Positions 53,219 to 61,677 of a DNA stretch of 64,000 nt are shown here, in pieces. The stretch's first letter is position 1, and every line of letters starts with the position of its first letter. A program made the translations under genes and the position numbers. This DNA is from Lysobacter sp. (lineage in GTDB: Bacteria; Pseudomonadota; Gammaproteobacteria; Xanthomonadales; Xanthomonadaceae). The stretch is from assembly GCA_008015835.1 (NCBI GenBank), contig SSGH01000010.1, forward strand, positions 362,871-426,870. Reading direction: 5' to 3'. The notes below the pieces were generated by a model. It worked only from the letters and a program-made list of their open reading frames with translations. It was not told the DNA's origin and made no database searches.

Positions 53219-53677
53219 TCAGTGGAGGAGGTCTTTTTCCTCCCCGCGGGCGCGAACGACGCGCTCCCATATCTCTTCCGAACTCGCGTTGCGCCAGACG
53301 CCGTGAAGGGTGTTGCGGAAGAGGGGGTCTTTCTCCGCCTCCGCTTCGATGCGGTCGATGAATTGCCAGCCTCTGAAGGCGATGAGGTCTTCGAGTAGGC
53401 CTGCTGCGAGATATCCCAGCACGTGCTTTGGGGGGCGACGTGCGATGACTTTCAGGATGAAGCGCCAGACGTCTTCTTCGTGGCCCTGATGGATCGCGAA
53501 CATCTCAGGATCGGACAACAGCGTCTCGATGTCGCTGCTTTGGTTTGTCGCGGCGGCCTTGGCTTGGAAGAACGCTTCCAACGCATCCGGGTCTTCCGGC
53601 GGTTCTTCTTTATGTTCTTCGATGAACGCCTCGACCCACTCGTCGAGCTGTTCCTCGCTATCGAACGGCCATGCCAT
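53219..53677 (-). CDS. Uncharacterised acidic protein (possibly DUF6869-like)
   Basis: A 152-residue soluble acidic protein: MAWPFDSEEQLDEWVEAFIEE at the start, then WRFILKVIARRPPKHVLGYLAAGLLEDLI, and DRIEAEAEKDPLFRNTLHGVWR near the end. This resembles small DUF6869-type proteins, but the assignment is from memory and tentative. It sits between two nucleotide-sugar genes in the same direction and probably has no part in that pathway. Confidence 0.65.
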   Translation of the reverse strand: MAWPFDSEEQLDEWVEAFIEEHKEEPPEDPDALEAFFQAKAAATNQSSDIETLLSDPEMFAIHQGHEEDVWRFILKVIARRPPKHVLGYLAAGLLEDLIAFRGWQFIDRIEAEAEKDPLFRNTLHGVWRNASSEEIWERVVRARGEEKDLLH

Positions 53678-53694
53678 GGCGATGCGGGCGGCCG

Positions 53695-55002
53695 TTAAAG
53701 CCGCCCGTCCACCGCATCCCGCGGCAGCGCGCCTTTCACGTCGAACAGCACGCTATCGGGTTTGCCGAAGGCGCGGATGCCGTCGCCGCCCAGTTCGACG
53801 AATTCGCGATGGGCGACGGCCAGAATCGTCGCGTCGTAGGCGCCGAGTTCCGGTGCATCGGTCAACGCGATGTCGTATTCCGTCTGCGCCAATGCCGCAT
53901 CCACGCGCGGGTCGTGGATGTCCACTTGCGCGCCGTAGCGGCGAAGTTCGTCGACGATATCCACCACGCGGGTGTTGCGCAGGTCCGGGCAGTTTTCCTT
54001 GAACGCCAGCCCCAGCACCAGCACGCGTGCGCCGGCCATCGGGCGGCCGCGCTGCGCCATCGCCTGCAGCGTGCGCTGCGCGACGTGCTGGCCCATGCCG
54101 TCGTTGATGCGGCGGCCGGCCAGGATCACCTCGGGGTGATAGCCGATCTGCTGCGCCTTGTGGGTGAGGTAGTAGGGGTCCACGCCGATGCAATGCCCGC
54201 CGACCAGGCCCGGTTTGAACGGCAGGAAATTCCACTTCGTCGACGACGCGGCGAGCACGTCGTGGGTGTCGATGCCGAGTCGATCGAAGATCAGCGCCAA
54301 TTCGTTGATCAACGCGATATTCACGTCGCGCTGGATGTTCTCGATCACTTTCGCCGCTTCGGCGACGCGGATGCTCGGGGCGAGATGCGTGCCCGCGGGC
54401 ACGACGCTGGCGTACAGGGCTTCGACGAAATTCGCGGCCTCGGGCGTGGAGCCGGAAACGACTTTAACGATGGATTCCAAGCGATGCTGGCGATCGCCGG
54501 GGTTAATGCGTTCCGGGCTATAGCCCGCGAAGAAGTCGTGGCCGTAGCGTAGGCCGGATTCGCGTTCGACGATGGGCGCGCAAATTTCTTCGGTCGCCCC
54601 GGGAAAGACGGTGGATTCGTAAATCGCGATGCCGCCCGGACGGATCGCGCGGCCCACCGTGCGGCTGGCCGCTTCCAGCGGACCGAGGTCGGGGCGTTTG
54701 TAGGCGTCGATGGGCGTGGGCACGGCGACGATGAACACGTTGCGATCGCGCAGTGCGCTTTCGTCGTGAGCGAACCGAAGCCGAGCGGATTCCCGCAATT
54801 CCGCCTCGGTGGTTTCCAGGGTGCGGTCGTGGCCTCGGGTCAATTCGGCCACGCGCGCGGCGTCGATATCGAAACCGAGGGTGTCGTAGCGCCGGCCGAA
54901 CGCCGCCGCGAGCGGCAGGCCCACATAGCCCAGGCCGATCACGGCGATACGGATCTCGTCCTGGGCGGGCAGTGCGGCGGTCGGTGGCATAGTCGCGGGC
55001 AT
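53695..55002 (-). CDS. UDP-sugar 6-dehydrogenase (WbpO/TviB-like)
   Basis: About 435 residues. The NAD motif is VIGLGYVGLPLAAAFG, the substrate region has AVPTPIDAYKRPDLGPL and ESTVFPGATEE, and the catalytic Cys lies in GLVGGHCIGVDPYYLTHKAQQIGYHPEV. The HCIGVDPYYLTHKA type belongs to UDP-N-acetylhexosamine or TviB-like dehydrogenases rather than UgdH. Several in-frame ATGs (MPAT, MPPT) make the start uncertain by 4-12 codons. Divergent from the GalE-like gene. Confidence 0.9.
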   Translation of the reverse strand: MPATMPPTAALPAQDEIRIAVIGLGYVGLPLAAAFGRRYDTLGFDIDAARVAELTRGHDRTLETTEAELRESARLRFAHDESALRDRNVFIVAVPTPIDAYKRPDLGPLEAASRTVGRAIRPGGIAIYESTVFPGATEEICAPIVERESGLRYGHDFFAGYSPERINPGDRQHRLESIVKVVSGSTPEAANFVEALYASVVPAGTHLAPSIRVAEAAKVIENIQRDVNIALINELALIFDRLGIDTHDVLAASSTKWNFLPFKPGLVGGHCIGVDPYYLTHKAQQIGYHPEVILAGRRINDGMGQHVAQRTLQAMAQRGRPMAGARVLVLGLAFKENCPDLRNTRVVDIVDELRRYGAQVDIHDPRVDAALAQTEYDIALTDAPELGAYDATILAVAHREFVELGGDGIRAFGKPDSVLFDVKGALPRDAVDGRL

Positions 55003-55233
55003 GTTCGCGGGGATATTCGCTGGGATATGCGGCGGTGGGGCGCTTTGGCCGAGCCGGCCGCGGCGAAGGGCGCAGTCTAACAGTCGTCGTCGGACGCCCG
55101 CCCGTATCCGGCGCGCGGGCCGTTTGCCGGTTCGCTCGCGTTTCGCCGTTTGGCACGGTGTTGTCGGTACCGAAATGCGTGAGCGGCGCGCGTTCGCGGA
55201 AGCGGGCCGACGAGAGTTGGGGAGAGACGATTC

Positions 55234-56298
55234 ATGCGGGTCATGGTGTGCGGCGGGGCGGGGTACATCGGAAGTCACACCTGCGTCGCGCTCGGCGAGC
55301 GCGGTCACGAGGTCGTCGTCGTCGATAACTTCAGCCACAGCGCGCCCAAAGCGCTGTCGCGCTTGGAAGCGCTCCTCGGTCGATCGCTCGATGCGCATTG
55401 CGTCGACGTGCGCGACGGCGCCGCGCTCGCGGCCCTGTTCGCGCGGCATCGTTACGACGCGGTGGTGCATCTGGCCGCATCGCGCTCGGTCCACGACGCG
55501 CGCACGCGGCCGCTGGCCTATTTCGACAACAACATCGCCGGCACGATCGCCCTGCTGCGGACGATGCGCGAGGCGGGCGTCGGCCGCTTGGTCCACGGCT
55601 CGTCGGCGGCGGTGTACGGCGACGGCGCCTCGGGCGCGCTCGACGAAGACGCGCCGCCGATCTGCGACGACCCCTACGCGCGCACCGTCGCGTTCGTCGA
55701 GCAATTGATCGGCGAGGTGTGCGCGACCGACCCGGGCCTGCGCGCCGTCAGTCTGCGCCACTTCGATCCGGTCGGCGCGCATCCATCCGGTCGCATCGGC
55801 GACTGCGTCGGCGGCGGCGTCAACGACACCTTGCAAGCGATCTGCCAAGTGGTCGACGGCGTGCGCGAATGCGTGCCGATCTACGGCGACGATTGGCCGA
55901 CGGCCGACGGCACCTGCGCCCGCGACTATCTGCATGTGATGGATGCGGCGCGCGCCTACGCGGACGCCGTGGATGCGTTGGGCGACGATGCTCGCGATGT
56001 CGATGGCGGGCACATGGCGATGAATATCGGTTCGGGCCGCAGCGTCGGCGCGTTGGAGCTCCTAGGCGCGTTCGAAGCCGCTAGCGGTCTACGCATTCCC
56101 TATCGCGTTTTAGCGCACCGTATCGGCGATGTGGCCGAGGTGTACGCGGACACGCGCCGCGCGGCGGACTGGTTAGGGTGGCGCGCCGAATCGGGCGTAG
56201 ACGCGATTTGCCGCGACGTGTGGCGTCGGCTTTCGATGCGGGCGGAGCGAACGCCGAGCCCCGCGTTTCAGGCGGAGGCGGGCGCGGCCCCGAAGTGA
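55234..56298 (+). CDS. GalE-like UDP-sugar epimerase lacking catalytic lysine
   Basis: A 354-residue SDR protein aligning along its whole length with UDP-glucose 4-epimerase: GGAGYIGSHT (NAD), DNNIAGTIALLRTM, RHFDPVGAHPSG, and DGTCARDYLHVMD in place of DGTGVRDYIHVMD. The catalytic Tyr148 is present in DPYARTVAFVEQ, but the YxxxK lysine is Val152 (codon GTC at 55687). FNPTGAH is changed to FDPVGAH, and the Ser/Thr of SSSATVYG is shifted to GSSAAVYG. It may be inactive, altered, or a binding/regulatory paralogue. The frame is intact. Its 3' end overlaps convergent thiD by 31 bp. Confidence 0.85.
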   Translation: MRVMVCGGAGYIGSHTCVALGERGHEVVVVDNFSHSAPKALSRLEALLGRSLDAHCVDVRDGAALAALFARHRYDAVVHLAASRSVHDARTRPLAYFDNNIAGTIALLRTMREAGVGRLVHGSSAAVYGDGASGALDEDAPPICDDPYARTVAFVEQLIGEVCATDPGLRAVSLRHFDPVGAHPSGRIGDCVGGGVNDTLQAICQVVDGVRECVPIYGDDWPTADGTCARDYLHVMDAARAYADAVDALGDDARDVDGGHMAMNIGSGRSVGALELLGAFEAASGLRIPYRVLAHRIGDVAEVYADTRRAADWLGWRAESGVDAICRDVWRRLSMRAERTPSPAFQAEAGAAPK

Positions 56299-57104
56299 TC
56301 GAGCACCAACAGATCGCTGCGCCCCGGGCGACCGCCGCCGCGCAGCGCGCGATGGATGTAGTCCGAGGCGGCGACGCAGGCGTCGCGCAGCGTCGCGCCG
56401 CGCGCCAGATTCGCGGCGATCGCGGCCGCCAAGGTGCAGCCGGTGCCGTGGGCGTTCACGGCCAAGCGCGGGTGATGGATGGCGTGCAGCGTCACGGCGT
56501 CGCCCTCGCGCAGCGCGAACAGATCCGTCACCGTATCGCCCGACGCCAGATGCCCGCCTTTCAGCAGCACGGCTTTCGCGCCGAGATTCGATAATTCGAC
56601 GCACGCGGCGCGCATCGCGTCCAGGTCGTCGATGGATGTTCCGAGCAGCAACTCGGCTTCCGGCAGATTCGGCGTCACGATGTCGGCCATCGGCAATAGC
56701 CGATCGCGCAAAGCCTGTAGTGCATCGTCCGCCAACAGTTTCGCGCCGGACGTGGCCACCATCACCGGGTCGAGGACGTACTTCGGCGCGCGATACGTCG
56801 CGACGGCGTCGGCCGCGGTCTCGATCACGTCGCGCGTCGCCAACATGCCGAACTTGACCGTGCGGATATCGAAATCGTCGAAACAGGCGTCGATCTGCGC
56901 GCGCAGGAATTCGATCGGCGGGACATGCACCGCGGTCACGCCGCGCGTGTGCTGCGCGGTGAGCGCGGCGATCGCGCTGAGCCCATGCACGCGATGCGCG
57001 GCGAATGTTTTCAGATCGGCCTGAATGCCCGCGCCGCCGCCGGAGTCGCTGCCGGCGATGGTGAGGGCGGAGACGGGGCGGGGCATCGCGGAGTCGGCGG
57101 TCAT
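56268..57104 (-). CDS. thiD: Hydroxymethylpyrimidine/phosphomethylpyrimidine kinase
   Basis: A 278-residue ribokinase-fold kinase in thiamine biosynthesis. It has ALTIAGSDSGGGAGIQADLKTF, KFGMLATRDVI, VTPNLPEAELLLG, LLKGGHL and the anion-hole/catalytic NAHGTGCTLAAAIAANLA. Start MTADSAMPRP at 57104. Overlaps the GalE-like gene tail to tail. Confidence 0.95.
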   Translation of the reverse strand: MTADSAMPRPVSALTIAGSDSGGGAGIQADLKTFAAHRVHGLSAIAALTAQHTRGVTAVHVPPIEFLRAQIDACFDDFDIRTVKFGMLATRDVIETAADAVATYRAPKYVLDPVMVATSGAKLLADDALQALRDRLLPMADIVTPNLPEAELLLGTSIDDLDAMRAACVELSNLGAKAVLLKGGHLASGDTVTDLFALREGDAVTLHAIHHPRLAVNAHGTGCTLAAAIAANLARGATLRDACVAASDYIHRALRGGGRPGRSDLLVLDHFGAAPASA

Positions 57105-57220
57105 GCGTCGGTCGTCGTGTCGTGGCGTTCGCGAGGCCATCGTACGGCGGTGGCGGCGCGCAGGCGAGGCCTCGCGGTCGAGCGATTCGGGCGAACGCAT
57201 CGAATCGCGCTCTCGAACAA

Positions 57221-57272
57221 GTCGCTTGAGCCCGTCGCTTGAGCCCGCCGCTTGAGCCCGTCGCTCGAACCC
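57221..57272. repeat. 13-bp tandem repeat
   Basis: Four units of GTCGCTTGAGCCC, two exact and two with one or two changes, in the 193-bp gap between thiD (start) and the SulP gene (stop). Confidence 0.9.
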
Positions 57273-57297
57273 GCCGACCAGAGCCGCCGAGACGATC

Positions 57298-59001
57298 TCA
57301 GGACGGCAAATCCTCCGTCGCGCGCCCTTCGATCAACTCCCGCGCCACGGTCAGCGCGGCGTCGAAATCCGGCGCGATATGCAGCATGCCATGGCGCGGG
57401 TGCAGGCGCATTTTCGCGAACACTTTTCGCGGTTGCGGCTGCAGACCCGAGATCACGAGCACGATGCCGCGACGCTGACAGCGCTCCAGCAGATTCTCCA
57501 GCGCATGCACGCCGCTGGCGTCGATCACCGGCACCAAGCGCATGCGCAGAATGAAGACCTTCGGCGGGATGCGGAATTGATCGAGCAGATCGTCCAGACG
57601 ATTCGCCGCGCCGAAGAACAGCGGCCCGCTGATTTGGAAGGCTTCCACGCCGGCCGGCAGGCGCGAACGCTGGGTCGGGTCTTCGCCGGTGTCGTCGTCG
57701 GCGAGGTCCTGTTCCGATTGCACTTCCACCGCGTTCGCCATGCGGAACATGAAGACGAAGGCCGCGACCACCACGCCGGCTTCGATCGCCAGCGTCAAAT
57801 CGAAGAACACCGTGAGGAAGAACGTCAGCAGCAGCACCAGGCGATCGCCTTTCGGCGCCGACAGCGTGTGCCGGAACGCTTCGACTTCGCTGATGTTCCA
57901 AGCCACGATCAGCAGAATCGCCGCCAATCCCGCCAGCGGCACGTAACGCATCAACGGCGCCAGCGCCAGCATGAACAGCAGCAGGAAGGCCGCATGCAGA
58001 ATGCCCGATAGCGGCGAACGCGCGCCGGCGCGGATATTCGTCGCGGTGCGCGCGATCGCGCCGGTCGCCGGCAAACCGCCGAACAAGGCCGACGCGCTGT
58101 TGGCGACGCCCTGCGCCACCAATTCCATATTCGAACGATGCCGGCCGCCGGTCATGCCGTCGGCCACGACCGCCGACAGCAGCGACTCCACGCCGGCGAG
58201 AAACGCGATGGTGAACGCGCTGGGCAGCAGCTCGCGCGTGCGCTCGAAGGGGATATGCGGGAAATCGAAGCTCGGCAGCGCCGACGGTAAGCCGCCGAAT
58301 TTGCTGCCGATGGTGTCGACCGGCAGCGCGAATGCGGTGCAGGCCAGCGTGCACAGCAGCAGCGAGATCAAGAACCCCGGCCATGCCGGCCGCCAACGGC
58401 GCAGCGCCAGAATCGCTGCCAAACCGAGCGCGGTCAGCGCGATGGTCGCGAGTTGCGCGGTGCCGATATGCTGCGCGTAGGCGGTCCAGCGCGGAATGAA
58501 CTCCGCCGGCACTTGCCCCATTTTCAGGCCGAGCGCGTCCTTGATCTGGCTGGAGAAAATGCTGACCGCGATGCCGGCGGTGAACCCGGTGACGACCGGC
58601 TGCGGCATGTACTTCATCAGCGTGCCCAGCCGCAGCAGGCCGGCCGCGATGAGCATCAAGCCGGCGAGCAGGGTGCAGAGAATCAAACCGCCGTAGCCGA
58701 ACTTCTCGATCGTCGCGAACACCACCGGGATGAACGCTGCGGTGGGGCCGCCGATCTGCACCTTCGAACCGCCGAGGAACGAGATCAAGAACCCGGCGAT
58801 GATCGCGGTGTGCAGGCCCTTTTCCGGCGTGGTGCCGCTGGCGATCGCTAGCGCCATCGCCAAGGGCAGGGCGATGATCGCGACGGTCAACCCGGCGATC
58901 GCGTCGGCGCGCAGATCGCCCAGCCCGTAGCCGCCGCGGAGCGCGGTGAAGGTCTTCGGCGTGAATTCGCGCAGCACGCTCTTCTTCGCGGCGGCGTTCA
59001 T
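57298..59001 (-). CDS. SulP-family inorganic anion transporter with STAS domain
   Basis: 567 residues. The N-terminal SLC26/SulP transporter (about 20-420) has LRADAIAGLTVAIIALPLAMALAIASG, FLGGSKVQIGGPTAAFIPVV and the multiple hydrophobic helices of the 14-TM fold. The cytosolic STAS domain at the C-terminus has FQISGPLFFGAANRL and VPVIDASGVHALENLLERC with the conserved Ser. Substrate (sulfate, bicarbonate or other) cannot be told. Its ATG overlaps the XRE gene's stop (ATGA). Confidence 0.93.
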   Translation of the reverse strand: MNAAAKKSVLREFTPKTFTALRGGYGLGDLRADAIAGLTVAIIALPLAMALAIASGTTPEKGLHTAIIAGFLISFLGGSKVQIGGPTAAFIPVVFATIEKFGYGGLILCTLLAGLMLIAAGLLRLGTLMKYMPQPVVTGFTAGIAVSIFSSQIKDALGLKMGQVPAEFIPRWTAYAQHIGTAQLATIALTALGLAAILALRRWRPAWPGFLISLLLCTLACTAFALPVDTIGSKFGGLPSALPSFDFPHIPFERTRELLPSAFTIAFLAGVESLLSAVVADGMTGGRHRSNMELVAQGVANSASALFGGLPATGAIARTATNIRAGARSPLSGILHAAFLLLFMLALAPLMRYVPLAGLAAILLIVAWNISEVEAFRHTLSAPKGDRLVLLLTFFLTVFFDLTLAIEAGVVVAAFVFMFRMANAVEVQSEQDLADDDTGEDPTQRSRLPAGVEAFQISGPLFFGAANRLDDLLDQFRIPPKVFILRMRLVPVIDASGVHALENLLERCQRRGIVLVISGLQPQPRKVFAKMRLHPRHGMLHIAPDFDAALTVARELIEGRATEDLPS

Positions 59002-59252
59002 CGCTCGGACTCCTTCAAGCGCACGCCGCGGCCTTTGGCCTGACTGATCTGTTCGTTGCCGATCAACTCGATCCCGGCGGCGTCGAGCGCATCGACGATC
59101 TTGGTCAACGAACCGACCACGCCGCGCACGTGGCCCTGGCTGGCCTCCATGCGTTGGATCGTCGGCAGGGACACGCCCGACAGCTCGGCCAGACGTTTCT
59201 GGTCGATGCCGAGCAAGGCGCGCGCGGCGCGCATCTGGGCGGCGGTGATCAT
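58998..59252 (-). CDS. Small XRE-family transcriptional regulator
   Basis: An 84-residue helix-turn-helix protein: ITAAQMRAARALLGIDQKRLAELSGVSLPTIQRMEASQG is a complete HTH_3 domain; the C-terminus (TKIVDALDAAGIELIG) is the usual short tail. The start is taken at MITAAQ with GGAG upstream. Coupled to the SulP gene, so it probably regulates that operon from the AT-rich palindromes upstream. Confidence 0.88.
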   Translation of the reverse strand: MITAAQMRAARALLGIDQKRLAELSGVSLPTIQRMEASQGHVRGVVGSLTKIVDALDAAGIELIGNEQISQAKGRGVRLKESER

Positions 59253-59312
59253 CGCGGGCTCCGTGCGGAGAAGCCTGCAGTATTCCAATTCAGGCGATCT
59301 TAAATCAAGTTT

Positions 59313-59343
59313 TTTATAGTCTAAATGATGTTTTAAACATCAT
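59313..59343 (-). promoter_or_regulatory. Operator-like palindromes upstream of the XRE-SulP operon
   Basis: A perfect palindrome ATGATGTTT-T-AAACATCAT (59325-59343) abuts a near-palindrome TTTATAGTCTAAA (59313-59325) in a locally AT-rich stretch 60-90 bp before the XRE start. The first overlaps the stop codon of the GNAT gene. Typical size and position for autoregulation by a small XRE protein. Confidence 0.55.
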
Positions 59344-59894
59344 CGCGAGCTTTCGTCGAGATCGGTCGGAATCAACGAAAACACCATCGCATCCTGCGCC
59401 CGCCCGGCGACCACGATCGCGTTACGGGCGACGCCCTCGCAAACGGCGCCGAGTTTGGTCGCGACCCGGGCGCTGGCGTGGTTTTGCGGCTGCACCAGAA
59501 GCGCGATGCGTTGCAGCCCCAGCGCGTCGAAGCCGAACCGAGCGGCTTGGCGCGCGGCGTCGACCGCGATTCCGCGCCCGCGCATCGCGTCCGTCACCCA
59601 ATAGCCCATGTGCGCGCTGCGGTAGGCCGGGATGCGGTGGTTCAGCCCCACGCTGCCCAGCAACGCGCCGCCGTTCGTGTCGAATACGCCGAAATGATGT
59701 TCGCTATCGGCGTCGCGCGCGGCGATACAGTGCGCGATCCACGTTTCGGCGCGCGCGAGGTCGTAGTCGTCTGTGGCCCAGGGCAGCCACAACGAGAGCG
59801 TGGGCAACGAGGCGCGGACAGCGGCGAGCAGCGCTGCGGCGTCGTCGGGACGGTAGGGCCGAATCGTCGTAGACAAGCGTTCGTCGGTTGTCAT
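59340..59894 (-). CDS. GNAT family N-acetyltransferase (RimJ/RimL-like)
   Basis: A 184-residue acetyltransferase with the RimJ/RimL-type layout: IRPYRPDDAAALLAAVRAS, GSVGLNHRI, MGYWVTDAMRGRGIAVDAARQAARFGF (acetyl-CoA motif A with RGRGIA), and RIALLVQPQNHASARVATKLGAVCEG. It could acetylate ribosomal protein N-termini or small molecules. Confidence 0.88.
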   Translation of the reverse strand: MTTDERLSTTIRPYRPDDAAALLAAVRASLPTLSLWLPWATDDYDLARAETWIAHCIAARDADSEHHFGVFDTNGGALLGSVGLNHRIPAYRSAHMGYWVTDAMRGRGIAVDAARQAARFGFDALGLQRIALLVQPQNHASARVATKLGAVCEGVARNAIVVAGRAQDAMVFSLIPTDLDESSR

Positions 59895-59978
59895 GATGTC
59901 GCGTCCGCAAGGTCTCGCTCCGCCCGCGCGACCGCGAGACTTCGTCGCGAGGAGTTCATTCCGAATCGACCGCTCGGC

Positions 59979-61382
59979 TTACAGCACATCCGACGCATAA
60001 TCCGCCAAGCGCGAACGCTCGCCGCGTTTGAGCGTGATATGCGCGCTGTGCGCCCAGCCTTTGAAGCGGTCGACCGCGTAGGTCAGGCCGGAGGTGGTTT
60101 CGGTGAGGTAGGGCGTATCGATCTGTTCGACGTTGCCCAGGCAGACGATTTTCGTGCCGGGGCCGGCGCGGGTGATCAGCGTTTTCATCTGCTTAGGCGT
60201 GAGGTTTTGCGCTTCGTCGAGAATCAGCCAACGGCTCAGGAACGTACGGCCGCGCATGAAATTCAGCGAGCGAATTTTGATCCGCGAGGCGAGCAGATCG
60301 TTGGTCGCGGCGCGGCCCCAACTGCCGCCTTCCTGATTGCTCGGCATCAGTACTTCCAGGTTGTCGGTCAGCGCGCCCATCCACGGCGTCATCTTTTCCT
60401 CTTCGGTGCCGGGCAGGAAACCGATGTCTTCGCCGACGCTGACCGTCGCGCGGGTCATGATGATTTCGCGATAGCGCTGCTGATCCATCGTCTGCGCGAG
60501 GCCCGCGGCGAGGGCGAGCAGAGTCTTGCCGGTGCCGGCGGTGCCGAGCAGAGTGACGAAATCGATCTCTGGGTCCATCAGCGCGTTCAGCGCGAAATTC
60601 TGTTCGCGATTGCGCGCGGCGATGCCCCACACCGCATGCTGGTGACTGCGGTAATCGTCGACGATCTGCAGCACCACGCGATCGCCGTCGATGCGCGCGA
60701 CGCGCATCTCGGTCTCGTCGTCGCCGGGCAGATACAGGTATTGGTTCGGATACCATTCGTCGTCGTCGCCGCGCGAGATTTCGTAGAACGTGCGGCCTTT
60801 TTCCGTCCACGATTTCAGATCGTGGCCGTAGCGCGTCCAGAAGTCCTCCGGCAGCGGGCTGGCGCCGGTGTAGAGCAGGCTGAAATCGTCGAGCGCGCGG
60901 TCGTTCTCGTAATCTTCCGACGCGATGCCGGCGATCGACGCTTTGATCCGCAGGTTGATGTCCTTGGAGACGAACACCACCGGCACGCCGGGTTCCGACT
61001 CCTGCAGCATCAGAATGGCGCCGAGGATCTGATTGTCCGGCATCACCGCGCCGAAACGCTTGGCCGAATCGAAACTGCCGGTTTGGAAGCGCAGTTTGCC
61101 GATGCTCTCCGCTGCGCGCAGTTGCAGGCCCTTCGGACGCGACAGCGTCAAGCCGGACGAAATCCTGTCGGCGCCGTGCGCTTCGATCAGCTCATTGATG
61201 AAGCGACTGACCTGACGCGCGTTGCGGCTGGATTCGGAGGTGCCTTTCTTGGCGTTGTCCAATTCCTCGATGACCTGCATCGGCAGAAAGACATCGTGTT
61301 CCTCGAACTTGAACAGCGCCGTCGGGTCGTGCATCAGCACATTGGTGTCGAGGACGTAGATGCGTTTGCCTTTGGTCATCAT
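59979..61382 (-). CDS. PhoH family protein with N-terminal PIN domain
   Basis: 467 residues. The PIN nuclease-like domain (1-150; YVLDTNVLMHDPTAL, QVIEELDNAKKG, VFVSKDINLRIKA) is fused to a PhoH ATPase domain with Walker A LLGTAGTGKTLLALAAG, Walker B RWLILDEAQNLTPKQ and VCLGNVEQIDTPYL. The PIN-PhoH architecture is that of PhoH2 proteins with RNA-unwinding/RNase activity. Downstream of bcp on the same strand but separated by REP-A copies. Confidence 0.92.
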   Translation of the reverse strand: MMTKGKRIYVLDTNVLMHDPTALFKFEEHDVFLPMQVIEELDNAKKGTSESSRNARQVSRFINELIEAHGADRISSGLTLSRPKGLQLRAAESIGKLRFQTGSFDSAKRFGAVMPDNQILGAILMLQESEPGVPVVFVSKDINLRIKASIAGIASEDYENDRALDDFSLLYTGASPLPEDFWTRYGHDLKSWTEKGRTFYEISRGDDDEWYPNQYLYLPGDDETEMRVARIDGDRVVLQIVDDYRSHQHAVWGIAARNREQNFALNALMDPEIDFVTLLGTAGTGKTLLALAAGLAQTMDQQRYREIIMTRATVSVGEDIGFLPGTEEEKMTPWMGALTDNLEVLMPSNQEGGSWGRAATNDLLASRIKIRSLNFMRGRTFLSRWLILDEAQNLTPKQMKTLITRAGPGTKIVCLGNVEQIDTPYLTETTSGLTYAVDRFKGWAHSAHITLKRGERSRLADYASDVL

Positions 61383-61417
61383 GCGGTGTGTGTGTCCGTT
61401 ATGTCGGGATCTGCGAC

Positions 61418-61593
61418 GTAGAGCGGAGCGCAGCTCCGCTGAATGGGGTCGGATAGGGGTTCGGCGAAGCTTCGCTTCGCCAGGGAGTCGGGCTGTTCAG
61501 CGGAGCTTTGCTCCGCTCTACAGGTATGTGGTTCAGCGGAGTTTCGCTCCGCAGGGGTGTTGTGCTGTTCAGCGGAGCTGCGCTCCGCTCTAC
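61418..61593. repeat. REP-A cluster, four copies plus a related hairpin
   Basis: Copies at 61418-61443 (plus), 61496-61521, 61532-61554 (lacks the GTAG end) and 61568-61593 (minus). A GGCGAAGC/GCTTCGCC hairpin at about 61462-61481 may be another decayed member. It fills most of the bcp-phoH gap. Confidence 0.88.
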
Positions 61594-61677
61594 GGGGGGC
61601 GAACGAGGTTGCGGGCGCGCGGAAGCGTCGCCGCGTCCCGCGGAGCGGGGCGCGAACGCGCATGGCGAGCATCGGCA

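Noticed and set aside
57105..57297. TPP riboswitch for thiD
   Set aside because: No conserved THI-box helices seen; the region holds only the 13-bp repeat.
61418..61593. REP-A cluster considered as a CRISPR array
   Set aside because: Repeats are palindromic, in both orientations, unevenly spaced and widespread in single copies; no cas genes.
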